Shown here piece after piece: positions 19,363 to 27,804 of a stretch of 64,000 bases of DNA (position 1 is the stretch's first letter; each line of letters opens with the position of its first letter). A program made the translations under genes and the position numbers. Where the stretch lies: assembly GCA_903835655.1 (NCBI GenBank), contig CAILNT010000004.1, positions 61,114 through 125,113 on the forward strand, in the 5' to 3' direction. The notes beneath the pieces were generated by a model, which worked only from the letters and a program-made list of their open reading frames with translations, did no database searches and was not told the DNA's origin. This DNA comes from an uncultured Pseudomonadota bacterium (GTDB lineage Bacteria; Pseudomonadota; Gammaproteobacteria; Burkholderiales; Thiobacillaceae).

Positions 19363-20817
19363 GCTCTGTTCTTCTTCGACATCGACGATCCAGGTGTCCT
19401 TGGCGCCGCCGCCCTGGGACGAGTTCACCACCAGGGAACCGGCTTGCATCGCCACTCGGGTGAGGCCACCGGTGGTGCAGTAGAGCTTGTCCGACTGCAA
19501 GATGAAGGGGCGTAGATCGAGGTGGCGCGGCTCCATATGGTCGCCTACCAGGGTGGGCGCGGTGGACAGGGCCAGGGTGGGCTGGGCCATGTAGTTGCGT
19601 GGATTTTCTCGGATCAGCTCGGCGAAATGAGCACGCTCCTCCGGCGTGGCGCGCGGGCCGATGAGCATGCCGTATCCGCCGGATTCGTTGGCCGGTTTCA
19701 CCACCAGTTTGTCGAGATTGGCCAGGACATAGTCGCGATCTTCGCTATACATGCACAGGTAGCTGGGCACATTGGGGAGGATCGGGGCCTCGTCCAGGTA
19801 ATACTGGATCACCTTGGGTATGAAGGCATAGACCACCTTGTCGTCCGCCACGCCCGCCCCTGGCGCGTTGGCGATGCCGACATTGCCGGCGCGCCAGGCG
19901 CGCATCAGCCCCTTGACGCCGAGCGTGGAATCGGGCCGAAAGGCTTCCGGGTCGAGGAAGTCGTCATCGATGCGGCGATAGATCACATCGACCCTTCTCA
20001 AGCCGGAAATCGTCTTCATGTAGACACAGTCGTCCGCCTGCACCACCAGATCGCTGCCTTCAACCAGGAAAGCGCCCATCTTCTGCGCCAGGTAACTGTG
20101 CTCGAAATAGGCCGAGTTGAAGATGCCCGGGGTGAGCACGGCCAGCACCGGACGGTCTCCTCTGCGCGGCGACAAGGCGGCCAGGGTGTCGTAGAGGCGA
20201 GTGGGATAATCGTCCACCGGCAGGATATCCGAGGCCTGAAACAGTTCCGGAAACAAGCGCTTCATCAACTGGCGGTTTTCCAGCATGTAGGAAACGCCGG
20301 AGGGCACGCGCAGGTTGTCCTCCAACACATAGACGGTTCCATCGCCATCACGCACCAAATCGGTGCCACAGACGTGCGCCCACACACCAAAACGGGGCGT
20401 CATGCCCTTGCATTGCGCACGAAAATTCTTTGAGCCTTCCAGCACCTCGAGGGGAAACACGCCATCCTTGACGATGCGCTGCTCGTTGTAGAGGTCGTTG
20501 ATGAAACAATTCAGTGCCGTGAGCCGCTGCTTCAGTCCGGCCTCGATACGCGTCCACTCCTTTTTCGACATGACCCTGGGGATGATGTCGAACGGCCAGG
20601 CACGGTCTATATTCCCGGCCTCGCTGTAGACGGTGAAGGTGATGCCGGTGGTCATGATGGCCGCGTTCACGGCCTGGCGGCGTTCGTCCAGGCCCGCCGC
20701 ATCGAGCGCGTCGAGATGCTGGAACAGGGTGCGCGCGGCGGGTCGAGGCTGGCCATCGGGCGAGATCAGTTCGTCGAAAAAGTCTTTGCTGGGATAATCA
20801 CGCGCCAGGGCTGTCAT
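19324..20817 (-). CDS. Circularly permuted type 2 ATP-grasp ligase
   Basis: Predicted ATP-dependent carboxylate-amine ligase of the circularly permuted ATP-grasp family (DUF404/DUF407), thought to make a peptide or amide bond in an unknown small product. The 497-residue protein carries typical motifs: VYSEAGNIDRAWPFDIIPR, EDNLRVPSGVSYMLENR, the nucleotide-binding stretch VVKPANESGGYGMLIGP and LRPFILQ. The ATG at 20817 has GGAG 8 nt upstream. It begins the leftward operon with alpha-E and the VOC protein, and is divergent from anbu across a palindromic sigma-54-like promoter. The charged C-terminal tail comes from a simple repeat and is probably dispensable. Confidence 0.9.
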   Translation of the reverse strand: MTALARDYPSKDFFDELISPDGQPRPAARTLFQHLDALDAAGLDERRQAVNAAIMTTGITFTVYSEAGNIDRAWPFDIIPRVMSKKEWTRIEAGLKQRLTALNCFINDLYNEQRIVKDGVFPLEVLEGSKNFRAQCKGMTPRFGVWAHVCGTDLVRDGDGTVYVLEDNLRVPSGVSYMLENRQLMKRLFPELFQASDILPVDDYPTRLYDTLAALSPRRGDRPVLAVLTPGIFNSAYFEHSYLAQKMGAFLVEGSDLVVQADDCVYMKTISGLRRVDVIYRRIDDDFLDPEAFRPDSTLGVKGLMRAWRAGNVGIANAPGAGVADDKVVYAFIPKVIQYYLDEAPILPNVPSYLCMYSEDRDYVLANLDKLVVKPANESGGYGMLIGPRATPEERAHFAELIRENPRNYMAQPTLALSTAPTLVGDHMEPRHLDLRPFILQSDKLYCTTGGLTRVAMQAGSLVVNSSQGGGAKDTWIVDVEEEQSQDSRHKTQDGKP

Positions 20818-20833
20818 TGAATTTGCTCCTATC

Positions 20834-20849
20834 TGGCACCATCCTTGCA
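20834..20849 (+). promoter_or_regulatory. Sigma-54 (RpoN) promoter toward anbu
   Basis: TGGCAC-N5-TTGCA matches the -24/-12 consensus exactly, with GG and GC 12 bp apart (start to start). The expected transcription start is near 20860, about 45 bp before the anbu ATG, whose own ribosome site AGAGGA is at 20893. The TTGCAA core is shared with the opposite promoter at 20846-20861. Confidence 0.72.
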
Positions 20850-20861
20850 AGGAGCGTGCCA
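20846..20861 (-). promoter_or_regulatory. Sigma-54 (RpoN) promoter toward the ATP-grasp operon
   Basis: On the reverse strand the sequence reads TGGCACG-CTCC-TTGCA, a full match to the -24/-12 consensus. The predicted start, near 20834, lies about 17 bp before the ATP-grasp ATG at 20817. Its -12 half is the same TTGCAA hexamer used by the rightward promoter, so both sites form one palindrome (20834-20861). Confidence 0.72.
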
Positions 20862-20904
20862 GTCGCCCGACCCGCACCAACCATAAAGTGAAGAGGACCG
20901 AATC

Positions 20905-21651
20905 GTGACTTACTGCGTAGGCATGTTGATGGAAGCCGGCATGGTGTTTCTCTCCGATACCCGCACCAATGCCGGCATCGATCAGATCAACACCTTCCGC
21001 AAGATGAGCGTCTTCGAGCAGCCGGACGAACGCGTGCTGGTGCTACTGTCGGCCGGAAATCTGGCGATCACCCAGGCGGTGGTCAGTCTGCTCTACGAGC
21101 GCCAGTCCAAGGAGGGAGAAAGCCTGCTCAGGGCGATCGACCTGTTCGAAGCCGCGCGCCATGTCGGCGACTGTGTGCGCGAAGTGCACCGGCGCGATGC
21201 GGAATCGCTACAGGCCTTCGGCATCGACTTCAACGCCAGCTTTCTCCTGGGCGGCCAGATCAAGGGCGAAGCACCGCGCCTGTTCAACATCTATGCCGCC
21301 GGCAACTTCGTCGAGGCCAGCACCGACACTCCGTATTTCCAGATCGGCGAATCGAAATACGGCAAACCCATCCTCGACCGCATCTTCAACTGGAACAGCT
21401 CCCTGAAGGAGGCCGCGAAGTGCGCTCTGGTCTCGATGGATTCGACCCTGAAATCCAATCTGTCGGTGGGCATGCCACTGGACCTGATGTGTTATCGCCG
21501 CGACAGCCTCCACGCGGAACGGCGCCTGCGCATCAGCGCCGACAATGCCTATTTCAACTCCCTGCACGAAGCCTGGAGCGAACGCATCCGCGAGGCGTTC
21601 TCACAACTACCCATGCTCGAATGGGAAGAATGCGAGGGGAAACCCACGTAG
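20905..21651 (+). CDS. Anbu proteasome-like peptidase
   Basis: Anbu (ancestral beta-subunit) is a bacterial relative of the 20S proteasome beta subunit and HslV, assembling into ring- or helix-like complexes. The 248-residue product starts MTYCVG; removal of Met exposes Thr1 as the nucleophile. Asp17 (FLSDTRT) and Lys32 (FRKM) in mature numbering complete the N-terminal-nucleophile triad. Further family motifs are LLSAGNLAITQAV and ASFLLGGQIKGEAPRLFNIYAAGNF. The divergent ATP-grasp/alpha-E operon is its usual genomic partner set, although the transglutaminase-like protein often found there is not in this window. Confidence 0.92.
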   Translation: MTYCVGMLMEAGMVFLSDTRTNAGIDQINTFRKMSVFEQPDERVLVLLSAGNLAITQAVVSLLYERQSKEGESLLRAIDLFEAARHVGDCVREVHRRDAESLQAFGIDFNASFLLGGQIKGEAPRLFNIYAAGNFVEASTDTPYFQIGESKYGKPILDRIFNWNSSLKEAAKCALVSMDSTLKSNLSVGMPLDLMCYRRDSLHAERRLRISADNAYFNSLHEAWSERIREAFSQLPMLEWEECEGKPT

Positions 21652-21673
21652 TCGAGAAAAACGGATGTGGGGA

Positions 21674-23128
21674 TCACATCAACAACGCCAGACCCAGGCC
21701 CACACCGAAGCCCGTTATATCCGTCGCGGCCGCGCCCAACCCACCCTTGCAGCGGCTGGCGGAGAGGTCGACATGCAGCCAGGGCACATCGCCGACGAAG
21801 CGTTTCAGGAACGAGGCGGCGAGAATATGGTCGGCCTCGGCCTCAAGCGTGCACTGCTTGACATCGGCCACGGTCGAATCCAGCGCTTCGTCGTAGTCTT
21901 CCGGCATAGGGAAAGCCACCACCCGCTCGCCGCTCGCCTCACCGGCCGCCACGGCGCGCGCGGCCAGTTCGGGGCGATTGGCAATGACCCCGCTCATGCG
22001 CTCGCCCAGGGCCACCGCCATGCTGCCGGTCAGGGTGGCAAAATCGATGATCGTCCCCGGCTTCGCCAAGGCGGCGAGTGCCAGGGTATCGGCCAGCACC
22101 ATGCGACCCTCAGCATCGGTGTGAACGATCTCGATCGTCGTGCCGTTCAACGCCGTCACCACCTCGTTCTGTGTATATGCCTCGGGCGAGAGGTGGTTCT
22201 GGGCGATGGCCAGCCAAACGTCCAGCTTCACCGCCAGCTTCAAGCGGGTGGCAGCCATCAGAATCCCCAGCGCCACCGCCGAGCCGTTCATGTCGTCATG
22301 CATGTTGTTCATGTAGCGCGCGGGTTTCAGGTTGTGCCCGCCGGTATCGAAACAGATGCCTTTCCCCACCAGCGCAATGCTGTTCGGCTCGCCGCTCGCC
22401 GTTCGCAGCTTGCCCGAATAGCGCAATCGAACGATCGCCGCATCCTCGTGGCCGCTGCCGCGCGCCACCGCCACGAAGGCGCCCGCCCCGAGCTTCTTCA
22501 GGCGTTTCAGGTCGTATTCCTCGATCTCCCAGCCTTCCGCCTCGGCCAGGACGTGGATGCGTTCGCGGTAAGTCGCCGGCGTCAGGAGATTGGGCGGCAA
22601 CAGAGTGAGCTCGCGGCACAGGCTGTTGCCCACCGCCAGGGCACGTTCGCGCTTCAGGTCCAGGTCCGCGCCGTGCAGAACGAGGCGCACGAGTGCTACA
22701 GGCGGCTTGCCGCGCTTCCAGGTCGGCATGGGCATGCCATTCAGCCAGGAGACATAGGCCGCGGCCCGCGCCGCGCGTTCACGGAAGGCGGTGTCGCCGT
22801 AAAGGGCGATTTCGAGTTCCGCCGGATGTTCGTCCAGCAAGGGCTGTAGCGCCCGGCGCAAGGCGCCATGCCAGGCGAAAGGCGAATTCTTCTCGTCCAA
22901 ACGCAGCCACACCGAAGCACAGCCTCCCGGCAACTCCAGAACCAGGGCTTGCTTCTCCAGTTCTCCATCCTTCTTGCCACGTCGCCGCAACGCAGCCTGC
23001 GCCGCGGCCTGCTCCGGGGCCTCATGCCATTCCTCACCGGCGGGCAGGACGAGGAGCAGATGGCGGGTGGAGGGCAGGCGGGCGCGCAAGAGTGCGCCGT
23101 GTTGGGTCAAGCGGGCGGGATGGATCAT
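21674..23128 (-). CDS. Leucyl aminopeptidase family protein (M17)
   Basis: Cytosolic zinc/manganese aminopeptidase. The 484-residue protein has the M17 core: VGKGICFDTGGHNLKP (metal Lys and Asp, catalytic Lys), MHDDMNGSAVALG (metal Asp), and HTDAEGRMVLADTLA with the signature Asp, Glu and catalytic Arg. The usual NTDAEGR is HTDAEGR here, and the region around the second metal Asp is MHDDM rather than the MKYDM of PepA, which places it in a side branch of the family. It is convergent with anbu, 22 bp apart. A long repeat-rich gap lies upstream. Confidence 0.9.
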   Translation of the reverse strand: MIHPARLTQHGALLRARLPSTRHLLLVLPAGEEWHEAPEQAAAQAALRRRGKKDGELEKQALVLELPGGCASVWLRLDEKNSPFAWHGALRRALQPLLDEHPAELEIALYGDTAFRERAARAAAYVSWLNGMPMPTWKRGKPPVALVRLVLHGADLDLKRERALAVGNSLCRELTLLPPNLLTPATYRERIHVLAEAEGWEIEEYDLKRLKKLGAGAFVAVARGSGHEDAAIVRLRYSGKLRTASGEPNSIALVGKGICFDTGGHNLKPARYMNNMHDDMNGSAVALGILMAATRLKLAVKLDVWLAIAQNHLSPEAYTQNEVVTALNGTTIEIVHTDAEGRMVLADTLALAALAKPGTIIDFATLTGSMAVALGERMSGVIANRPELAARAVAAGEASGERVVAFPMPEDYDEALDSTVADVKQCTLEAEADHILAASFLKRFVGDVPWLHVDLSASRCKGGLGAAATDITGFGVGLGLALLM

Positions 23129-23267
23129 CCTTGATTCCTCAGTTGACCGCTTATTTTCTCCCGTGAGGCCCCATGGATATTGAAGTTTGTGCCCTCGATC
23201 ACGCTCACCCTTTGGGTGAACCCGCTATGCACCCGATTGCACGGCAGGCGAGCCGCCTGGCTGCGTT

Positions 23268-23323
23268 GCACCCACATGGGGCACGCCGGATTCGTAAGGC
23301 GGCAAAGCCACCAACGACTCCGC
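23268..23323 (-). repeat. Diverged copy A of the 57-bp double-hairpin repeat
   Basis: Read on the reverse strand it aligns with the unit at 63862: GCGGAGTCGTTGG..., GCCGCCTTACG, CCGGCGT and a terminal CCC...GGGT hairpin. The internal stem has changed on both sides (GGTGGC/GCCGCC instead of GGCG/CGCC), keeping pairing. Confidence 0.7.
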
Positions 23324-23360
23324 TGCTTCTCCTTGCAGGGAGCGACCATGCGCGTCGTCG

Positions 23361-23414
23361 CGCACCCGCTAGGGGTAGGCCGGATTCGTACGCGCTCAAG
23401 CGCTACGACTCCGC
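23361..23414 (-). repeat. Diverged copy B of the 57-bp double-hairpin repeat
   Basis: It is in the same orientation as copy A, 37 bp away. The reverse strand reads GCGGAGTCGTAGCGCTTGAG, then CGCGTACGAATCCGGCCTAC and a CCCCTAGCGGGTGCG end. The internal stem is now GCGC/GCGC around TTGA, again a paired stem with different bases. Confidence 0.65.
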
Positions 23415-23533
23415 GCCCTTGCCAGACAACTCGCCAGACGCACACTCGGGCGTGTTCAACTGAGGATTCAAGGATCATGGGTACAGGAAAGAGTGCGGAA
23501 GGCGCGAGTGTAGCGCTGCGCATCGCTGGGAAA

Positions 23534-23562
23534 TTGACCGGGTAACACCGCGACGGGACAAT
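23534..23562 (+). promoter_or_regulatory. Candidate sigma-70 promoter for aceE
   Basis: TTGACC, a 17-bp spacer and GACAAT are a good match to the housekeeping promoter. It lies 164 bp before the aceE start, leaving a leader that contains a GC-rich palindrome. A TATAGT at about 23644 could be a second -10 box. Confidence 0.45.
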
Positions 23563-23725
23563 GCACCGCTCGATATACGCCCGATTGTTCCACGGCTTTC
23601 CTTCTCCCCCGGCGGAGAAGTCCGGCGTGATGGGACGCTTTGGTATAGTGCGCCACGATCCCTGACACTGCGACGACCTCTCCCCAGGGAGAGGGGAATA
23701 GAAACCGAAACGGAGAAACTGATTC

Positions 23726-26401
23726 ATGCCGAATTCCATCCCTGCCCAGTTGGCGGACAACGATCCTCAGGAAACCCGCGAGTGGCTGGACGCGCTCGCC
23801 GCCGTGATCGAAGAAGAAGGCGTTGAACGCGCGCATTTCCTGCTGGAAAAGCTGATCGACAAGGCGCGCCGTTCCGGGGCTTATCTGCCCTACAACGCCA
23901 CCACCGGCTACGTGAACACCATACCCGTGCACATGCAGGCCAAGCACCCCGGGGATGTCGCCCTGGAACGCCGCATCAAGGCGCTGATCCGCTGGAATGC
24001 GGTGGCCTGCGTCATGCGCGCCAACGAGAAGGCACCAGGCGTGGGCGGGCATATCGCCAGCTTCCAGTCCTCCGCCACGCTCTATGACGTCGGTTTCAAC
24101 CATTTCTTCCGCGCGCCCACACCCCAGCACGGCGGCGACCTGGTCTATTTCCAGGGCCACGCCTCTCCCGGAATCTATGCCCGTGCCTACCTGGAAGGCC
24201 GCATCAGCGACGACCAGTTCTCCAATTTTCGCCAGGAAACGAGCGGCCAGGGCATCCCTTCCTACCCACATCCGTGGTTGATGCCGGACTTCTGGCAGTT
24301 CCCCACGGTGTCGATGGGACTGGGGCCCATCACCGCAATCTACCAGGCACGCTTCCTCAAATACCTGCATGACCGCGGCATCGCCGACACTTCCGGACGC
24401 CACGTCTGGGCCTTCCTGGGCGACGGCGAGACCGACGAGCCGGAAAGCCTGGGTGCGATCACCCTGGCCTCGCGCGAAAAACTGGATAACCTGATCTTCG
24501 TCATCAACTGCAACCTGCAACGCCTGGACGGCCCGGTACGTGGCAATGGCAAGATCATCCAGGAACTGGAGGCCGCCTTCCGCGGCGCCGGCTGGAATGT
24601 GCTCAAGGTGATCTGGGGTTCGTACTGGGATCCACTCCTGGCCATGGACAGCAAGGGCATCCTGCGGCAACGCATGGAAGAATGCGTCGACGGCGAGTAC
24701 CAGAACTTCAAGGCCAAGGGTGGCGCTTACACGCGCGAGTATTTCTTCGGCAAATATCCGGAACTGAAGGAAATGGTCGCGGCCATGTCCGACGAGGACA
24801 TCTGGCGCCTGAACCGCGGCGGCCACGACCCACACAAGGTGTTCGCGGCCTATGCCGAAGCGGTCAAGCACACCGGCCAACCCACGGTGATCCTGGCCAA
24901 GACGGTCAAGGGGTACGGCATGGGCTCCTCCGGCGAAGCGCAGAATCCGACCCACCAGCAGAAAAAAATGGATCTGGATTCGCTGCGCGCCTTCCGCGAC
25001 CGCTTCAACATCCCGGTGGCCGATTCCGACCTGGAACACCTGCCCTTCTACCGTCCGGCCGAAGACAGCCCGGAGATGAAATACCTGCACGCGCGCCGCG
25101 CCGCCCTGGGTGGCTACCTGCCTACTCGCCGCAGCAAGGCCGAAGCGCTGACGCTGCCGCCGTTGACCACCTTCCAGGCCATGCTCGAAGCCACCGGCGA
25201 ACGCGAAATATCGACCACCATGGCCTTCGTGCGCATCCTGACCGCGCTGTTGCGTGACAAGGCCATCGGCCGCCACATCGTCCCCATCATCCCGGACGAG
25301 GCACGCACCTTCGGCATGGAAGGCCTGTTCCGCCAGGTCGGCATCTACTCTTCCGTCGGTCAACTCTATGAGCCTGTGGACTCCGATCAGGTGATGTACT
25401 ACCGCGAAGACAAGGGTGGCCAGATTCTGGAAGAAGGCATCAACGAAGCCGGCGCCTTCTCCTCCTGGATCGCCGCGGCGACGTCGTACAGCAGCAACGG
25501 CGTGCAGATGATCCCCTTCTACATCTACTACTCGATGTTCGGCTTCCAGCGCATCGGCGACCTGGCCTGGGCCGCCGGCGACTCGCGCGCGCGCGGCTTC
25601 CTGCTGGGCGGCACGGCCGGGCGCACCACGCTCAACGGCGAGGGCCTGCAACACGAGGACGGCCATAGCCACCTACAAGCGGCGATGATCCCCAACTGCG
25701 TGTCCTACGACCCCACCTTCCACTACGAGCTGGCTTTGATCCTGCACGACGGCATGCGCCGCATGTTCCAGGAGCAGGAAGACGTGTTCTATTACGTCAC
25801 CGTGATGAACGAGAACTACAGCCACCCCGCCCTGCCCCACGGCAGCGAAACCGGCATCCTCAAGGGGCTGTATCGCCTCTCGGAAGGGACGCGCAAGGGG
25901 CAAGGAGCGAGCGTGCAGCTTCTGGGTTCCGGCACCATATTGCGCGAAGTCATGGCCGCAGCCGAACTGCTGGAAGCCGATTGGGGGGTGGCCGCCGATG
26001 TCTGGAGTGCGACCAGCTTCAACGAACTGCGCCGCGAAGCCCAGGACGTGCATCGCTGGAACTTGTTACATCCCGAACAGGCGCAAAAACGCAGCTACGT
26101 CGAGCAATGCCTGGATGCCACGACCGGCCCGATCATCGCCTCGACCGACTACATGCGCGCCTTCCCCGACCAGATCCGGCCCTATGTCCATCGCCGCTAC
26201 GTGACCCTGGGCACCGACGGCTTCGGCCGTTCCGACTCGCGTGAAGCGCTGCGCCGTTTTTTCGAGGTGGATCGCCACCACGTCGTTCTGGCCGCGCTCA
26301 AGGCCCTGGCCGACGACGGTGTGCTGCCGGCCACGAAGGCCTCGGAAGCGATCGCAAGGTATGGAATCGACGCCGACCGGGCCAACCCGGTCAACATTTG
26401 A
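23726..26401 (+). CDS. aceE: Pyruvate dehydrogenase E1 component, homodimeric
   Basis: Thiamine diphosphate-dependent decarboxylase that feeds acetyl groups to AceF, linking glycolysis to acetyl-CoA. The 891-residue length is normal for the homodimeric type. The ThDP motif is seen at FLGDGETDEPES...INCNLQRLDGPV, and conserved segments YNATTGYVNTIPV, PGIYARAYLEGR, VPIIPDEARTFGMEGLFRQVGIYS and GLQHEDGHSHLQA are all intact. The ATG has GGAG 10 nt upstream. It starts the aceE-aceF-lpd cluster, with aceF 12 bp downstream. Confidence 0.96.
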   Translation: MPNSIPAQLADNDPQETREWLDALAAVIEEEGVERAHFLLEKLIDKARRSGAYLPYNATTGYVNTIPVHMQAKHPGDVALERRIKALIRWNAVACVMRANEKAPGVGGHIASFQSSATLYDVGFNHFFRAPTPQHGGDLVYFQGHASPGIYARAYLEGRISDDQFSNFRQETSGQGIPSYPHPWLMPDFWQFPTVSMGLGPITAIYQARFLKYLHDRGIADTSGRHVWAFLGDGETDEPESLGAITLASREKLDNLIFVINCNLQRLDGPVRGNGKIIQELEAAFRGAGWNVLKVIWGSYWDPLLAMDSKGILRQRMEECVDGEYQNFKAKGGAYTREYFFGKYPELKEMVAAMSDEDIWRLNRGGHDPHKVFAAYAEAVKHTGQPTVILAKTVKGYGMGSSGEAQNPTHQQKKMDLDSLRAFRDRFNIPVADSDLEHLPFYRPAEDSPEMKYLHARRAALGGYLPTRRSKAEALTLPPLTTFQAMLEATGEREISTTMAFVRILTALLRDKAIGRHIVPIIPDEARTFGMEGLFRQVGIYSSVGQLYEPVDSDQVMYYREDKGGQILEEGINEAGAFSSWIAAATSYSSNGVQMIPFYIYYSMFGFQRIGDLAWAAGDSRARGFLLGGTAGRTTLNGEGLQHEDGHSHLQAAMIPNCVSYDPTFHYELALILHDGMRRMFQEQEDVFYYVTVMNENYSHPALPHGSETGILKGLYRLSEGTRKGQGASVQLLGSGTILREVMAAAELLEADWGVAADVWSATSFNELRREAQDVHRWNLLHPEQAQKRSYVEQCLDATTGPIIASTDYMRAFPDQIRPYVHRRYVTLGTDGFGRSDSREALRRFFEVDRHHVVLAALKALADDGVLPATKASEAIARYGIDADRANPVNI

Positions 26402-26413
26402 CAGGATGAGAAC

Positions 26414-27748
26414 ATGACCACCAAGGAAATTCTCGTTCCCGATATCGGCAGCTTCAAGGATGTCGAAATCATCGAAATCCTGATCCAGGTAGGCGACAAA
26501 ATCGCCGCGGACGACTCGATCATGACCGTGGAATCCGACAAGGCTGCGATGGACATCCCCGCTCCCTTCGCCGGCACGGTGACGGAAATCAAGCGCAAGG
26601 TAGGCGACCGAATCTCGGCCGGAACCCCCATCCTGATGCTCGATTGCAGTGGCCAGCCGGCCGTGGGCAGTCGCCCGCAGGAAAGCGCTTCGACGGTAGT
26701 GAAATCCTTCGTCCCCCCCTCGCCCACGGGAGAGGGCGTGAATGTCCCGCTGCCCTCGCACCCGGCACCGGAAGTCCCCACCCACATCGCGCCGAAACAT
26801 CGTCCCGACCCGGTGGCAGCGCATGTCGAGTTCGTCAGCGGCAAACTGGCTCATGCCAGTCCCTCGATACGCCGCTTCGCCCGAGAATTGGGCGCCGACC
26901 TGACGCGCATCCGCGGCAGCGGTCCGCGTGGGCGCATCCTCAAGGCGGACGTGCAAGCCTGGGTCAAGGGTGAATTGGCCAAGCCCACGGGCGAGGCCAT
27001 CGGCCTGGGCTTCCCCGCGGCCCCGGTGATCGACTTCGCTCAGTTCGGCGAAGTCGAGTCGCTGGCCCTGTCACGCATCAAGAAGCTTTCCGGCGCCAAC
27101 CTGCACCGCAACTGGGTCAGCGCCCCGCACGTCACCCAGTTCGACGAGGCCGACATCACCGACCTGGAGGACTTCCGCAAGTCCATGCTGGAAGAAGCCG
27201 GCAAACGCGGCGTCAAGCTCACCTTGCTGGCCTTCCTGATGAAGGCCGTGGTCAATGCCCTGCGCCACTACCCATCGTTCAACGCCTCTCTGGCCGCGGA
27301 CGGGGAAAACCTGGTGCTGAAGAAGTATTTCCACGTCGGCTTCGCCTGCGACACCCCGGATGGACTCGTGGTCCCGGTGATCCGCGATGTCAACAAGAAG
27401 GACGTCATGGAAATCGCCCGGGAGCTGGCCGAACTCTCCGAACTGGCGCGCGAGCGCAAGCTCAAGATCGATGCCATGCAGGGCGGCTGCTTCACCATCT
27501 CCAGCCTGGGCGGCATCGGCGGGACGGCGTTCACGCCCATCATCAACTGCCCGGAGGTCGCGATCCTCGGGCTCTCGCGCGCCGAGATCAAACCCGTGTG
27601 GAACAAGGTCACCAAGGCCTTCGAGCCGCGCCAGATGCTGCCCCTGTCGCTGTCCTACGACCACCGCGTCATCGACGGCGCCGACGGCGCGCGCTTCACC
27701 AGCCATCTGCGCCTGATGTTGTCCGACGTGCGGCGGTTGCTACTTTAA
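26414..27748 (+). CDS. aceF: Pyruvate dehydrogenase E2 (dihydrolipoamide acetyltransferase)
   Basis: Core of the pyruvate dehydrogenase complex, transferring the acetyl group from lipoamide to CoA. The 444-residue product has one lipoyl domain (Lys43 in ESDKAAMDIP), a linker, the E1/E3-binding domain (ASPSIRRFARELGADLTRIRGSGPRGRILKAD region, about 155-190) and the catalytic domain ending with SLSYDHRVIDGADGARF (catalytic His). The linker lacks the usual Ala/Pro run; part of it (residues about 102-108, SPTGEG) is read from a CCCTC...GAGGG palindrome at 26717-26736. Confidence 0.95.
   Translation: MTTKEILVPDIGSFKDVEIIEILIQVGDKIAADDSIMTVESDKAAMDIPAPFAGTVTEIKRKVGDRISAGTPILMLDCSGQPAVGSRPQESASTVVKSFVPPSPTGEGVNVPLPSHPAPEVPTHIAPKHRPDPVAAHVEFVSGKLAHASPSIRRFARELGADLTRIRGSGPRGRILKADVQAWVKGELAKPTGEAIGLGFPAAPVIDFAQFGEVESLALSRIKKLSGANLHRNWVSAPHVTQFDEADITDLEDFRKSMLEEAGKRGVKLTLLAFLMKAVVNALRHYPSFNASLAADGENLVLKKYFHVGFACDTPDGLVVPVIRDVNKKDVMEIARELAELSELARERKLKIDAMQGGCFTISSLGGIGGTAFTPIINCPEVAILGLSRAEIKPVWNKVTKAFEPRQMLPLSLSYDHRVIDGADGARFTSHLRLMLSDVRRLLL
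26717..26736. repeat. CCCTCGCCCACGGGAGAGGG palindrome in the aceF linker
   Basis: Imperfect palindrome of the same CCCTC/GAGGG family seen in lpd, between nuoM and nuoN, and upstream of aceE. It lies in frame in the interdomain linker of AceF, where extra residues should be tolerated. Confidence 0.55.
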
Positions 27749-27754
27749 GGAAAC

Positions 27755-27778
27755 GTCGGGTTACTGCGCTAACCCGAC
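27755..27778. repeat. GTCGGGTTA/TAACCCGAC intergenic repeat
   Basis: A perfect 9-bp inverted repeat with a 6-nt loop (CTGCGC) fills most of the 56-bp aceF-lpd gap. It matches the widespread proteobacterial repeat of the form GTAGGTCGGGTTAGCG...TAACCCGAC. Confidence 0.7.
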
Positions 27779-27804
27779 CTACAAAAACTCTTCGAGATCG
27801 AACC

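Larger units (their letters stand above)
23129..23725. other. Repeat-rich intergenic region upstream of aceE (597 bp)
   Basis: No gene is supported here. The minus-strand frame through it (up to 23760) is a by-product of GC-rich repeats and its product has no recognisable features. The region contains two diverged copies of the 57-bp repeat found in the rsmB-like gene (23268-23323 and 23361-23414), a TCACCCTTTGGGTGA-type hairpin (about 23205-23219), two CTCCCC...GGGGAG-type palindromes (about 23602-23620 and 23677-23696), and a candidate aceE promoter at 23534-23562. Confidence 0.75.

Noticed and set aside
23125..23760. 211-residue minus-strand open frame upstream of aceE
   Set aside because: It runs through repeat copies and palindromes, overlaps both neighbours and its product has no domain-like composition.
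23468..25672. 734-residue open frame antisense to aceE
   Set aside because: Mirror of a highly conserved gene in GC-rich DNA; no family features.
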